Below are positions 39,015 to 50,674 of a DNA stretch of 64,000 bases, one piece after another. A program made the translations under genes and the position numbers. The stretch spans positions 124,001-188,000 of the forward strand of contig JAPJBO010000196.1 in assembly GCA_030068145.1 (NCBI GenBank). The letters run 5' to 3'. The notes under the pieces were generated by a model. The model had not been told where the DNA came from. It did not search any database and was given only the letters and a program-made list of their open reading frames with translations. Every line of letters starts with the position of its first letter. The stretch's first letter is position 1. The stretch is from Diplonema papillatum (taxonomy: Eukaryota; Euglenozoa; Diplonemea; Diplonemida; Diplonemidae).

Positions 39015-42000
39015 ATGGGGTGCTCTGAGTCGAAGCCCGCCCCACGCAATGCGAAGAACACTGCTCGCACGAGCCAGGCAGCGGCGCGGCCGCAGGGGCA
39101 GGGAGGGCATGTGAACGGGACGGGTTCGCAGAACGGCTTGAAGGAACCCGGGGCGACCCCGAAGGCGACGTTGAACGGCGTCACGAAGCAGCCGAGCAAT
39201 CGGACCAGCGTCGGCTCGACCTCGCCGAAGCATGCGGCTACTACTGGCAACTCCGTCTCACCGGGGCCTTCTCTCCTGAACTTGAACCGTGACGCTGGCA
39301 GCCTGCTGGGGGGGAGTACATCGACCAGGGCAGGCCGAACTGAGCCGCAACTCATCGTCCCACCGGGGTACCAAAGGAAGCCGTCGGTCATGTCGCAGTC
39401 CGAACGGCTAAGCGACGCCTCCTGCTCGCCGGTCACTCGAAAGCAAACACCCCCCGTCATCGAAGACGAGTTCGACGACGACACCGACGGATCGGAAGGC
39501 ATCCGAGTCGCATCCCCGAACACAACCTACGAGACCTTCATGAACAACCCCACCGCCGAAGCAGACCGCATGTTGATCCAAGCCGTAGATGACGGGCAAG
39601 AAGACCTCGTCATCCAACTGCTGAACGAAGGCCGGTCCCCCAACGGCCTGGACACCTACGGCTACACCCCTCTGCACAAGGCAGTCGTCCGGCGAGAGCC
39701 CGTGTACGCCAACATAACCAGAAGCCTCATCAAGTTCGGAGCCGACGTGAACGCGCTGGACGGCTGGGACGGTCGGCCGCTCCACGCGGCCGTGAGACAG
39801 CGCAACATCCTGGCCGTCAAAGAGCTGCTAACGGGGATGCCGATGGCCGACCCACTCGGGGGTGGTGGCAAGGACCTGCTGTTCACGCCGGTGCACGAAG
39901 CGTCGGAGCGGGGGAATGAAGAAATCCTCGAGCTGCTGCTGCAGGTCTGCGGGACGAACCGAGAGACGTTCCTGAAGACGACGAAGGACGGCGAGACGGT
40001 CTTCCACTTGGCCGCTAAAAAGGGGCGCACCAAGTGCGTCGAGCTGCTCGGCAAGCGCATGCGGAAACTGGGCATCAGCCTCGACGTCTCCGTGCAGGAC
40101 GGCTCTGGCAACACCGCCTTCCACCTTGCCGCATCGGGCGGCTTCAAAGAGACCATGTCGAAGCTTGAAGAGCTCGGCGCTGACAAGGACGCTGTGAACA
40201 GGTCTGGGGGTTCCTCGTGGTCTATTACCGAGTACAATATATTTTGGCCGACAATGCACAGGGCTCGGCACGCCAGCTACCCTGTTCTATACAAGCCCTT
40301 GCACAAAACTACTCGCAAAAGAAACAGCGCGTGCGGTCTGTGTTTAAAACAGGGCGTTGCGCATGTACGGCGGCTAGGTGAAGTAGCTCACCCGAGAAAA
40401 ATAGTCATCGAAAATTGGGTGGAGGTTGGTAGAATGTGCACGACTACCTCAGGTTGGGTCGGGCCGGGTTGCCGCCACCTGTGATGAGAAATTTCTCCTT
40501 CTGGGATCTCTTTCGGAAAGGAGCGGTTAGAATACGAAGGATCAGAAATGTTAAGGACAGATTCGCTCGCCAACAGTAGACTACTTGTCTTGTTTTCTGA
40601 GAAAGTTGGCTGCATAAGGTCCTGACTTCAAGTCTTCAAACAAAAGTTTGCAACGAACCCTTTGATTCTCAAAAGAAAACGCTGAAAAGAAGAGTCAGTT
40701 AGCATGGCACTGCTGCTGCTACAGGAAGCGAGGTTGGCATGGTTTGTAAGCGTCGAGCCAACCTCTACGACCGTCCCGGAAGCTCCTTTTTACTGGGCTA
40801 CTACTACTGCTCACATGGAGTTGTCGGTATCGATCACTCCTTTACTGGACTACTACTGGACATGGAGGTGTCGGTAGCGGCAACATGTAGAACGTGGGGG
40901 GCCCAAGACTACACTCCTCGAAGGAATGTACTTGATGTCGGTCACAAACAGTCTCGGACATGGCTAGCCATAACCCAGAACGAAAACGTGCACCAAATGT
41001 ACAACCCGTAACCATCTAGCCCTTTCTTGCCCTAAGAGAAACCATTTAGCAACGGTCACACGGAGACCCTAAAACCCCCCGGAATTTCAAGCGAACTTTA
41101 ACTCTAAAAACCACAACACAGAAACGGCCACAGCGTGGCGAGCTACCTGCAGGTGCCGGAGAAGGCCGCGAAGCGGACCGGCGCGCCCGCGCGGGCGAGC
41201 AACTTGAACAGCGGCAACGCGTCTTCGCCGCCTTCGGCGAGGAAGGCGAGCACGGGGGCAAACAGCGCGCGGGGAGCCGTGAAGCCGCTGTTTTCGAACC
41301 CGCAGCCCGTGAAGCGGAGCGCGACGAGCGGCGGCGGCAAGAAGCCGAAGGCCGGCGGCAAGGGCAAGAAGAAGGCGGCCGCCCGCAAAAAGTCGCACGA
41401 CGACACCGACACCAGCACCGTCGCAAGCCCGGCGGCCAGCAGCCAGAAGGCCACCTTCCCGCACGTCACGTCGCCGCTGTCCTCCCCGACCTCAAACACC
41501 TCGACCGCCACCGCCACAACCAACGGAAAAATCAACCCCAGGTGTGCGCCTCATTTTACGTAAAAGTGCCACCGACCTATTGTCGGCGGCTGGCAAGTGT
41601 GTGTCCGTAGTCCGACCGCATATCAAGTGAGTGTTCTCAAGACCCGACATCGAAGGATCGAAGAAGCAACTGCCACAAGCCAGATATTCTTGTTGCAGTT
41701 TCTTTGTATAAGCACCTGCTTTGTACGAAATAATTGAGGAGGCTGCCAGCTGCGAAATATCAAAGGAGGTAAATGTGCTGTAGCCCACACGAACCACAGG
41801 TGAATCTGGGTCCAGTGGCGGGCGTAAGCGTTCAACAAAAAGACCCACTTTGTAGTTGTATTGTTTCTCCCCCTCTAGCCTCCTTCGAAGTAAGCACACG
41901 ACAGCCCCTCGAGTATTTCTGTCACCTCCGGCTTCATCCCTTGAGCATGAATGCGAGGGCCTTGCAAGTAATCTCTTCGTCGGGATGAAAGCGCTTACGC

Positions 42001-44601
42001 GTACACCGGGTCGACCATCGGTGTTACTGTGAACAAACCAGCGTGCCCAAAGCAGGCGTTCGCCGTGAATGATAAACCATGGAATAACAAGGGATCGATC
42101 GATTCTCTCGACTCTTTTTGTTGGTCTCTCAACCCGAGAAGGAATACTTAATACGAAGTTCTGAGTGGAGGTTCTCTTTTGGTAGGCCATGCCTCACGCC
42201 GAGCATCGGTACTGAAGATTGTGTATCGAGAAACTAGTTGAGTTCCAGCACCCACTACAAACCACAAATACACACACAGCGACCTTCAATTCTGGCAGCG
42301 GGGCAAGCTTCTCGGCAAAGGAGCCTTCGGGTCCGTGTGCGAAGGACTCATGAGGTGTGTGGCATTGTCTTTGTTTTAGCCACATGCAATGTGTGTGCTA
42401 AAAGTAAACCGCCCGAGTACGACCCTCTGATCATGTTCAATCGCCACCCAAACCGCGTCGAGTTTAGGGCAGGGCGGTCAACGAAAAACACTATTCGTCC
42501 TTTCTTCTTTCTCCTCGTGGGGGTGAACGTTTTTTTCGACACTCGCTCGGAGAGCACTGCACTGTTCACCAAACGATTCATCCGGTTCCTGAGCACGTTC
42601 TTGCGGCCCGGTTCCAAAGGGCAGCCGGAGATCTCGCCACGTCACGAAGCAGCCCCAGAAGAATCTGCGCGCCTTTCGGAACACAACGCCTTCTCCCTCC
42701 ACACAGCAACGGAATGCTTCTCGCCGTCAAGCTTGTCGACTTCAACCCGGACGATCAGAAAGAAGCGGAGCTGGTCCAGATGGAGTTCGAGCTCATCAAA
42801 AATCTGCAGCACAAGAACATTCTCCAGGTACGCTCGTGTTTTAAGACCCATCCATCACAACTTAGTAATACTCGTGGTGGTGGTGCCACGTGGTAGGCGA
42901 TACGTTCCGCGGCAGCTAGATAAAGGACACACGTCTCCTGGTACTTATCCACCCAAAACGTGAGAACTAAACCCACACTCACAACACAGTACTTCGGCAT
43001 CGTCCTCGGCTCCGGCCAGCTTCAAATCTTCATGGAGCTTGCACCCAACGGCAGTGTGGCAAGCTTAGTGAAACGCATAGGAGATGCGCTCTCGGTGTGC
43101 TTCGCTTTTCTTTTATGTTCATCGGCCACCGTTACCGCCTGATGTTTTCGCTCATAGCTTGGTTCTTCGTCCTGCCGTTGCCAAAATACAAGGGGCCATC
43201 CACGGCTGAAGCCCCGGGCAGCGGGCATAGGGTGCAAGATCCCACGATCAAGCGCCAGGGTGGGTCACTGGCACAGGGTGCAAGATCCCACGATCAAGCG
43301 CCAGGGTGGGCCACTGGCATAGGGTGCAAGATCCCACGATCAAGCGCCAGGGTGGGTCACTGGCATAGGGTGCAAAATCCCACGATCAAGCGCCTTAGTG
43401 GATAACTGGCAGCGGGTGCAAGATCAACTCGCTATCAAGCGCCACAGTAGAACAGAACATCCACTGAAGGGTGGAAGTCGTCACATCAAGTCTTGTGCGT
43501 GGCGAATAGTATGTAGCGAACGTATCGCTTCCCGAACCTTCGAGAAGGCGGCACAATAAAAACGGAGGACAACGAAAAAACGCTCACACACGCGGGGTAG
43601 CAGTCGCCAGCATTGCACAAGGCTTGGCGACAACTGAGGTGGCGACTGCCGACCATGACGGGTGCTTGCCAGGAGCTTGGAACAGCTAGTCAAGCCAAGC
43701 TCATTGCACAGAGAGAGCTTGCCACATCCTTGGGTAAGATGTGCCTGTTTAAAGACACTCTGTTGCACAGGGCCCCCGTGCTAACACCGCAACACGAAAA
43801 CAGGTCTTGAACCGAGTGCCGGAGGGATGGAGAAGCTGTCAACCCTCCCACGCTCTATCCGTCCCCCGAAGGATCCCGCCCCTTCAGAGTAGAGTCACAG
43901 AACCCAAAAGCAGCGTGTCCGAAACATAAAGCCGACCGGTGAAAGTGACAAGTGACTATACTCATATTCAGCCGTTACCCACTTGAAGTCTGCACTTAAA
44001 CACACACACCCTGGGCTATACTCCGCGTCAGGTGTTACCCATCGTTGAATTCCACACCCGCACACAGATCCACGTCATCCGCAATTTCACGAAACAAATC
44101 CTAGCCGGCCTGGCGTACCTGCACGACCACGGGGTCATCCACCGGGACATAAAGGGCGACAACATGCTCATTGGCGAAGGAAACGTCATCAAGCTCTGCG
44201 ACTTCGGGAGCAGCCGGCAATTCAGCAACTACATGACAGCTGACAAGTGCAACACCCTGATAGGCACGCCGCTGTGGATGGCGCCGGAGGTCATCAACCT
44301 GAACGGTACGGCTGGGTACAACTCGAAGGCCGACATCTGGAGTGTGGGTATTACGCAGATCGAGATGCTGAACTGCGTGCCGTGGAAAGACGCGACCTCG
44401 GAGACGCCCTGGGGTATGATGTTCTTGATCGGTTCTACGAACAAACCTCCGGATGGTATCCCTGCAGACTGCCACCCGACGTTGCTTGCTTTTATGCTGC
44501 GCTGCTTCGACAGAGATGCGGAAAAGCGCCCGGCAGCCGACGAGCTGCTGCAAGACCGTTTCCTCACCTGCCCCGAAGACGAGCTCGAACGCTGCATATG
44601 A
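39015..44601 (+). CDS. N-myristoylated ankyrin-repeat protein kinase of MAP3K (STE11) type (six exons)
   Basis: Exons 39015-40201, 41122-41541, 42280-42354, 42707-42827, 42990-43094 and 44068-44601 keep one frame through five GT-AG introns and give 813 residues. The start MGCSESKP is a classical myristoylation plus palmitoylation signal. A Ser/Pro-rich region follows, then about six ankyrin repeats (about 182-405, e.g. YGYTPLHKAV, DGETVFHLAAKKGR, SGNTAFHLAASGG); the last one is split by intron 1 and resumes as NGHSVASYLQ. Exon 2 is a Lys-rich linker. The kinase domain spans about 540-805: glycine loop GKGAFGSV, K569 (LAVKLVD), alpha-C E587, HRDIKGDN (D663, K665, N668), DFG D681 and GTPLWMAPEV. 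HRDIKGxN marks STE11 kinases. All catalytic residues are present, so it should be an active, membrane-tethered kinase. Confidence 0.88.
40202..41121 (+). other. Kinase gene intron 1
   Basis: 920 bp, GTCTGG to ACACAG, phase 2. Without splicing the frame would read 94 unrelated residues to a stop. The last 35 bases (TCAAGCGAACTTTAACTCTA) also occur at 35688, inside repeats, so the 3' splice site lies in repeat-derived sequence. Confidence 0.8.
41542..42279 (+). other. Kinase gene intron 2
   Basis: 738 bp, phase 2. It contains a family 2 repeat. GTGTG at its first five bases pairs with CACAC just before the final AG. Confidence 0.82.
41695..41928 (+). repeat. Dispersed repeat family 2, full copy inside kinase intron 2
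   Basis: Runs from GTATAAGCACCTGCTTTGTA to CCCCTCGAGTATTTC, about 93-95% like the copy at 14812-15040. Confidence 0.88.
42355..42706 (+). other. Kinase gene intron 3
   Basis: 352 bp, phase 2. TGTGTGG at 42356-42362 is perfectly complementary to CCACACA at 42699-42705. Confidence 0.85.
42828..42989 (+). other. Kinase gene intron 4
   Basis: 162 bp, phase 0, the shortest intron here. GTGTT at 42836-42840 can pair with AACAC at 42983-42987. Confidence 0.85.
43095..44067 (+). other. Kinase gene intron 5
   Basis: 973 bp, phase 0. Its first six bases, GTGTGC, are complementary to GCACAC at 44060-44065. It contains a 46 bp tandem repeat and, near the 3' end, a piece of the repeat found at the end of the nicalin intron. 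Confidence 0.85.
43231..43450 (+). repeat. 46 bp tandem repeat, four full units and one partial
   Basis: Units starting GGTGCAAGATCCCACGATCA lie at 43231, 43277, 43323 and 43369, with a shortened, diverged unit at 43415. They are inside kinase intron 5. Confidence 0.92.
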
Positions 44602-44794
44602 AAGCCGGAGCAGCATAAATTCCGGGGAAAGGGCACATGGGGGGGAGGGGGGGGTGGGCAAAGGGGGAGGGGGGGAGTTGGGCGGGCGGAGAGGTCCACG
44701 GCATTGAAAGCAGAAAAAGGCACCGCGTGATGCGCTGTCTTTGCTTGCTTGGCTTCCTCGTGTTCTGGTTCTTTTTTCTTTCTCCTTCGCCGTA

Positions 44795-44990
44795 TAATTC
44801 TTTTTCTAATAGTGCATTTGTACGGACGGGAACATTTCCGGAACAACGGTTGCGCATGAATGAGAAAACGAAGCCCGAAGGTTTGTACCGAAGAAACTTT
44901 AGCCTTACCATTTTCATCACCTTTTGCCAGTTGATACTGTTCGTCCGTTACTTCGTTTATCAGAGCAAGCCCTAACTCCGGAAATGTTTT
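44795..44990 (+). repeat. Dispersed repeat family 8, uninterrupted copy
   Basis: Runs from TTTTTCTAATAGTGCATTTG through CGGGAACATTTCCGGAACAA and CCATTTTCATCACCTTTTGC to CTCCGGAAATGTT. It is the unbroken counterpart of the copy at 35305-35695. Confidence 0.8.
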
Positions 44991-47900
44991 TTTGAAAGTA
45001 TGCTAGTACTGCAGGGAATAGTTGACGGGCTCTTGTGTTTGTGCTACCCACGATTGCGGGAGACGGAGAACCTAACGAAACCTAGGCAGGACGTTTCGTG
45101 TGAAAAAGCAAAGAACGCAACACCCTTTTTCTATCTGTTTGTCAAGAGCTGATGCCGGTCTATGACAGGCAGTCATGACGGGCCAAAAAGTGATGTTCTC
45201 AGACTGGTCAAGCATGCATCGTTGCCAAGTCCCCGACTAACGAGTTGTTTCAAAAAGGTTGCTTGTCCATCTTGGTCATCTGACCGACGACCAATGGACT
45301 TGTGGGAGGATGTGCCTCGTCACTACAAACCCTCCACCAAGCCGCCTCCCCGGCACAGCGCGGACAGCACTGCTTTGGTGTGCGAGTTAGCCATCACTAG
45401 GGGCCAGAACTTGCCACTTTTACAACAGCTGTCACTTACCAAGGCTGCGGCTGCAACCTTCGCAAAGTCAAAGGCACAGCTGTGAGGTTCATCCGAGAAC
45501 TGACTGCTGCTCCCGTGGTCCCTGAAAGAAAGATAAACGCACGACGGCACGAAGAAACAACACAAAACCACACTCAAGGAATACGCACTTTCCCTTTCTT
45601 AACAACATTTTCAAGCAATACCCAATAGACTCACAAAAGAACAAAGAGCGCGCTTTAGTTTAACAGCTTCTTCCACCCAAAGCGTTGTCTCAAGCGGTGA
45701 AAGCTCCGGGAGAATATTACGCCTAGCAAGGAGACAGGCTGCATTCGTCGGACTTTTTTACCGCTTTTGTATTTAGTGTCACAAACAGAGGAGATGTGAC
45801 ACCCGACCTGCCTTCGTCGACCTGCCTTTCTCGTCTGAGTCCGACGGCAGTCAGGTGTGACTGCCAGGTAGGGACAACTCTCCCGGGTTCGTTTGATCAA
45901 TCCGAGGCAGCGCAGGCAACACGCGTGTTTCGCAGCCTGCTGCATGGCCTTTAGGGCCGAGCTGCTGTCTGCTCGCAGACAGCTGCGAGAAGCGACCCGC
46001 AGCTTGTTTTCGTCTTGTTCGAGTTGAGATGCTGTGTCGCCCTTGGCGGCACAGCGGTACTCGCGGCTGGCCACACTCGGATATGCGTCACGTCCGTGGA
46101 CTCGATTCCCGGCGGCGCACACCCGCGCACAGCTTGAAGCCCAGTTTGCACGCACGGCAACCAGTGTGTCCCACCACACTCTGTTCTTGGTGTATGCAGC
46201 AACAACACAGCAAAGAGACAGCACGCAATCCCGACTCGAAATCGGTGTGCACATCTCAACACGACAACTGACGCAGGCCAGAAAGCGCTGCCGAGTCTTT
46301 GCAGCAAAAGTTGTGTCGAAAGTGCGGCACCGCACCACAGCAAAAAAAAAAAGAAAAACTAACAGTACATGGCTATGATGCCTGAGCTAAGCAGCCTCGT
46401 TCAGAGGGCTTGAGTGCATGTCCTTGGTAAACTATGAAAAATGTGGCGGCTTCGGATTCAACACTCCTTAACCTTTCACCGGGGGCAGGAGAACGTTGTT
46501 GAACTCGCCACAATTGTCCGGTCCAAGCTACAAGTTACGGTTGTGCAAGCAATCCTGGTCGTGCGTCCTTTATGTCCCCCACCCTCTGCTGCGCGGCTTT
46601 CTGTGTTTCTTGTGTTTCTGGTCCTTCTTTGTCTTTGCGCGTCCGAGCTTGTCCGTTCCAAGCGGAGAGATCGGGTTCCCATGCAGGGGTTTGCTTTGTA
46701 ATGAGGGACTCGGGGAAATCGCCAGTTTGCGAATTCCGAACTTGCGAATAGCTAAGCAACGATCGCAACCGTCACGAGCAGCACGACGAAACCGCGCCAA
46801 GAGCGACACTGCCGGGCACCGTAGAGAAAGGCTGGTGCAGGGTGGCACACATCGGCATGCCGGTCACAAATGCAACAAGACCAGAGGCCGGGGAAGCCCC
46901 TCGTCAATATCACCCAACCGCTGACACGCATTGCGCAACGCTGGGCTGGTCAGACAAGAGCAAGCATGACACAGCCGTATCTGAAAGGTGAACCGGTGCC
47001 GAAGCACAAAAACCGCAAACTACCGCAACAAGAGCCCGACTTCGAAAGGAGGGAAGTATGCTGTAGCTCCCTCCTCCTGTAGTATTTACTCAACGAGCTA
47101 TGTTGGTTAACTCCTTGCTAGCACGAGTTGCTCAGTTTGGGAGTGCTGAACTCATCGGCAGCTCACACGGCGGGTGCAAATCGCGCAAGAAACAAACGAC
47201 CCACTTTGTTGTTGCTTTGTTCGTCAACCTCGAAGATTCCTGGTTCTGGTATGTGTACGGGATACATCCACTGGACCAGACAACAAAGCTCGGACAAGCA
47301 AAGTCAAAATAAGACAGATGGATAAGAAACCCGCACTGCCCCCAGGCCTATCAAAGCCACGATCCGAGTCCGTAAATCTTCTTCTACCGGGGTGCTTCCC
47401 TCTCTCCACCCCGCGTCGTATCAGTCGTTTTGTTACTGCTGCCGTTTCTTCCTACTAAACAAACACTCATACTCCTTTCCCTCCGTTTTCTTCCGGCGCA
47501 GGATGGCGGAGAGACCGAAGAGATAACGGGACCCGACCGCGATCCTTTTCGTTTCTTGTATTCTTTTCCGTTCGTGGAATAAACGTGCTTCTTGAGAAGC
47601 TTTGCACAGTGGGAGGGGATCCAGGGGGGGAGGCCGCAATTCTTGCGGACGGGCCAGCCGAATGGCTGGTTGCAGTGCGCACAAGTACACAGAGGTCTAT
47701 CGGAATTGATGGGTGGCTGAGGCTGGTTTCATCCAGTCAACACTCTCAGCGGGGCTCTGAATCTGACAAGGCGGACCTCTCGACTACAGGCTTCCTGACC
47801 GGTCCATCGAGTCACGATTGCGCTTCTCGTAGCCCGTGTGGGTCGACGTCATGGCCGATCGACGCTTCACCACGTCAAGGACTTATAGAGTGACTTCCGC

Positions 47901-48778
47901 GCTTCTTCCCAAGCGAGCAACATCAGCGCACCGCACTGACGGGGCACACTGATTGGGAACAAATTGCGTTTCAGGGCCTCAATCCGACTGTAAGCACAAT
48001 GACCGACACGTGTGGGTGGCGTCATGCATGCCGCTGCCGCAAAGGGTTACTGGTCTCCTGCCAAGTCGCCTCAGGCGGCTCGTGCGAGAGGAGGGGGTCC
48101 GCATACGCTGATTTCATTCCATTGGGCAGCAGCCGTCCGGTGGCAGCCTTTTCAGGCTTTTGTTGGATACCCTGTATAAAGACAACGCACTCAAAGTCCG
48201 ACGTCCTTGAACAGGAGAGACAGCAGTACTGGAGGTCCCGGCTAGCACTACTGTCTTCATCCGAAGCTGGGATTTGTCGCCACGCTTGAGGAGCTGTTCG
48301 GAAAAAGTCCAGAAACTGCATCCTTTGAATCGATGGCTCGCGGTCACATTTGCTATCTCCCGTTTCGCAAACAGGTTTCACACAATTAAGAGTCGGTAGC
48401 TTCTCTAGGGACCCTGCTTCGGACTGGCAAGATGCTAGCATTACAGCCTGAGGCCGTGCAACATTCTCGTATCGAATGACTGCTTCTTTTCTGTACCGTC
48501 CCCGGGGCTCTGACACTCACGCTCTTTAAATATGCGCCCGCTTTGCAGGAAATACTCAAGGAACCGCCGCCGGCTTTGCGAATTACCAAGAAGGGTAACA
48601 TCAGGGTTTAGCGCCGGTCGTTCCACCTATAGAAAGCCCCACACCGTAGTGTTGTGGTCGCATTACCCCTCCGTAGTTGGACATGACGGCACCCTTCGAG
48701 CATTGCCAACCCCACAGTTAAGCGAAGCAGCTGTTGAATACCTTCAGTATCCTAGAAGAGAAAAGAAAGAAAAATAAA

Positions 48779-49040
48779 AGGTCGCTCCGGGGTCCAGAAA
48801 CGTGACGGTCAATCGCAGCTTGCACATCTTGAGTCGAAGGCAGCACAGTGCTACAACCCCGTCCGCACTGCTCTGTGGCTGACCGCCTCGACGAGCTTGT
48901 GTTTAGCGCAAGCGCCAAGCCCCAAGGTGCGCCACGCTATGATGCTTTAGTTTGGGAAATCGGTAGCCACTTGGCCGTAACTCTGCAGTACCGCCGAACA
49001 CGTGAAGCTTGGCCCCCGTGTAGCAGGCTTTCCCAGGTTG
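48779..49040 (+). repeat. Dispersed repeat family 3, copy 2
   Basis: GAAACGTGACGGTCAATCGC, GCGCAAGCGCCAAGCCCCAA and AACACGTGAAGCTTGG keep the full order of copy 1 at 12921. It is also preceded by an A/GAA-rich tract. Confidence 0.88.
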
Positions 49041-50454
49041 ACCAGTATCTTAGAAAGAAAGAAAGATAATCGGGAAGCGGAGAGAGTATTCGCAAACATT
49101 TGCGTGAGATGCGGGAAGGAACACCCGAGACGGTCCCCTCTCGTTTCTCGCTCATTACGTGTTGTGGGTTCTATTGCCTCTCCCACGCTGTGCTTGGAAT
49201 ACTTGGAACGAAGCAGGATGTTGCGAACACTCCACATACACGGCTTTTCTTAAGACTTGAACCTTGATCAAGAGCATCAAGTCATCATGCGGCGTTCAAG
49301 TGGAAGGAGAGCCACGTTTCAGAACAGTGCCCGTGCGTCGGGCGTGTGACCATCACTGCCATTTCGCTGGCTCGTGGGTAGACGCGGAAGGATTTCTGTG
49401 CGCGCTTTCAATTGCTAGACAGGCCTTCGGCTACTCATGGAGAGTCATGGCCAGTCTTGCTGTTTACCCCGCGCCTGACCTAATGTCTCAGCCATGGCTT
49501 TACTGGGTAGGCGCCACGCGCATGCGTCTTTTAATAGAGTCTGGATTCACAGACCTCTCTCAAACTGGATTGCCCATCCGGGGTACGGATGGCCTGCGAA
49601 GTATTGCTACTTGCTGATGTCGTCACTGTTCCGATAAAGCAACGATGAACTGTGTGCCCGATACAGCGAACTCGAAAACAGGGTTGAACATGACTCAAGC
49701 CTTACTTCATGCAGTGAGACGTGATGCAAACAGGCGGCAACCACTGCATACCACGCGGGACGGCCGCAGCTCTTCTCGTGCTTAATCCAGAACTCTATCC
49801 GTTTGGGACGCAATTGCACCTCCCCTGACGGCTCGCCTCTTGTGTTGTAGCTGTAAGGACCGAACACGGTACGACACAGAGTTGAGCACACACTTTTTCT
49901 AAGCACGTTCTTGCATTCCCCGGTTAGCGCGCTGGCCTTCTCAGCGAAGAAAAAAAGCGGAAGTGAAGAAAAAGAGCGGCAATGCACATATAAAAAATAA
50001 TAAAAAAAAAGCAAAGAGAAAATCAGGCGCCTTCGTTTTGTCTGCCTCTCTATTTTCCGTTGCAAGACCGAAGCCGTATATTCTCTTCTGCTGTCCCCAG
50101 CCCCCTGAAGTGCGCCGCGTCGATGGACGCAGTTTGACGTCGTCTCGGGGGGAGGGCTTACATGCGACTCCGCGTTATCTTTCTTGTCAGCGTTCTCTTT
50201 CTTGAAATAAGTATGCGAAAAGCTGCAAGAAATAGGTTGGCTGACCCCTTGAGTTTATGCTTCTCACGATTGCGGGTTGGAACACCTAACGCAATCTAAA
50301 GCAGGACCGACCCCCGTATTTGTAAGAAGAAGCGAAGAATATATCAAGCCGCAACACCGCGTGTAGGGTCTCAGCTAGAAAAGCTGCTTCGCGTGTTGAG
50401 ATGCAGGACAGCAACAGAGTCAGCTGGAACGCACATTCAAGAAAAAGTTGCTTG

Positions 50455-50560
50455 GCGCTGACACAACACCAGAGAGCCCCACTTACACAGACTTCGCTCA
50501 GCACGTCGAGATGCTGGGCCTGCTGGATGGATGCCTTTCGTTTCACAGAAGAGTACGCAC
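50455..50560 (+). pseudogene. Decayed 5' fragment of the M28 peptidase gene
   Basis: In the frame starting near 50451 it reads GADTTPESPTYTDFAQHVEM then LGLLDGCLSFHRRV. The gene reads GAEKMHRGTYNSFSLYVAAP then GLLEGCYPFHKHV (50760-50860). The alignment is nearly ungapped over 35 residues, with the GLL-GC-FH core kept, so this is an older tandem copy of the gene's early region. No start or downstream continuation remains. Confidence 0.65.
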
Positions 50561-50674
50561 AGAAGCTAGCCAAAGCGAAAGTTTACGTTTGAATGTGTCT
50601 TCACCCCACCGACCTTTAGAACACCGTTCGAAGCTTGCGATACAGGATTGGAGCCTCGGGAAAGACTAACCATA

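Larger units (their letters stand above)
44602..50674. other. 6 kb gene-free stretch
   Basis: No supported gene. Contents are a G-rich tract (44638-44690), family 8 (44795-44990), decayed family 2 pieces (47045-47240, 48535-48615), family 3 (48779-49040), a family 1 fragment (49845-49920) and a decayed M28 5' remnant (50455-50560). A minus-strand frame at 45655-46338 (227 residues) and another at 48022-48516 (164 residues) show no domain and were not called. Confidence 0.55.

Noticed and set aside
40202..40484. Read-through ending of the ankyrin protein after exon 1
   Set aside because: The 94 residues after VNR have no ankyrin character, while splicing to 41122 completes the repeat (NGHSVASYLQ) and continues in frame to the kinase.
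41492..42190. 232-residue minus-strand frame
   Set aside because: It lies in kinase intron 2 and is largely the translation of the family 2 repeat; similar frames recur wherever that repeat lies.
45655..46338. 227-residue minus-strand frame
   Set aside because: No recognisable domain, Cys/Arg-rich composition unlike the confirmed genes, no acceptor-like tract before it, and opposite orientation to every supported gene.
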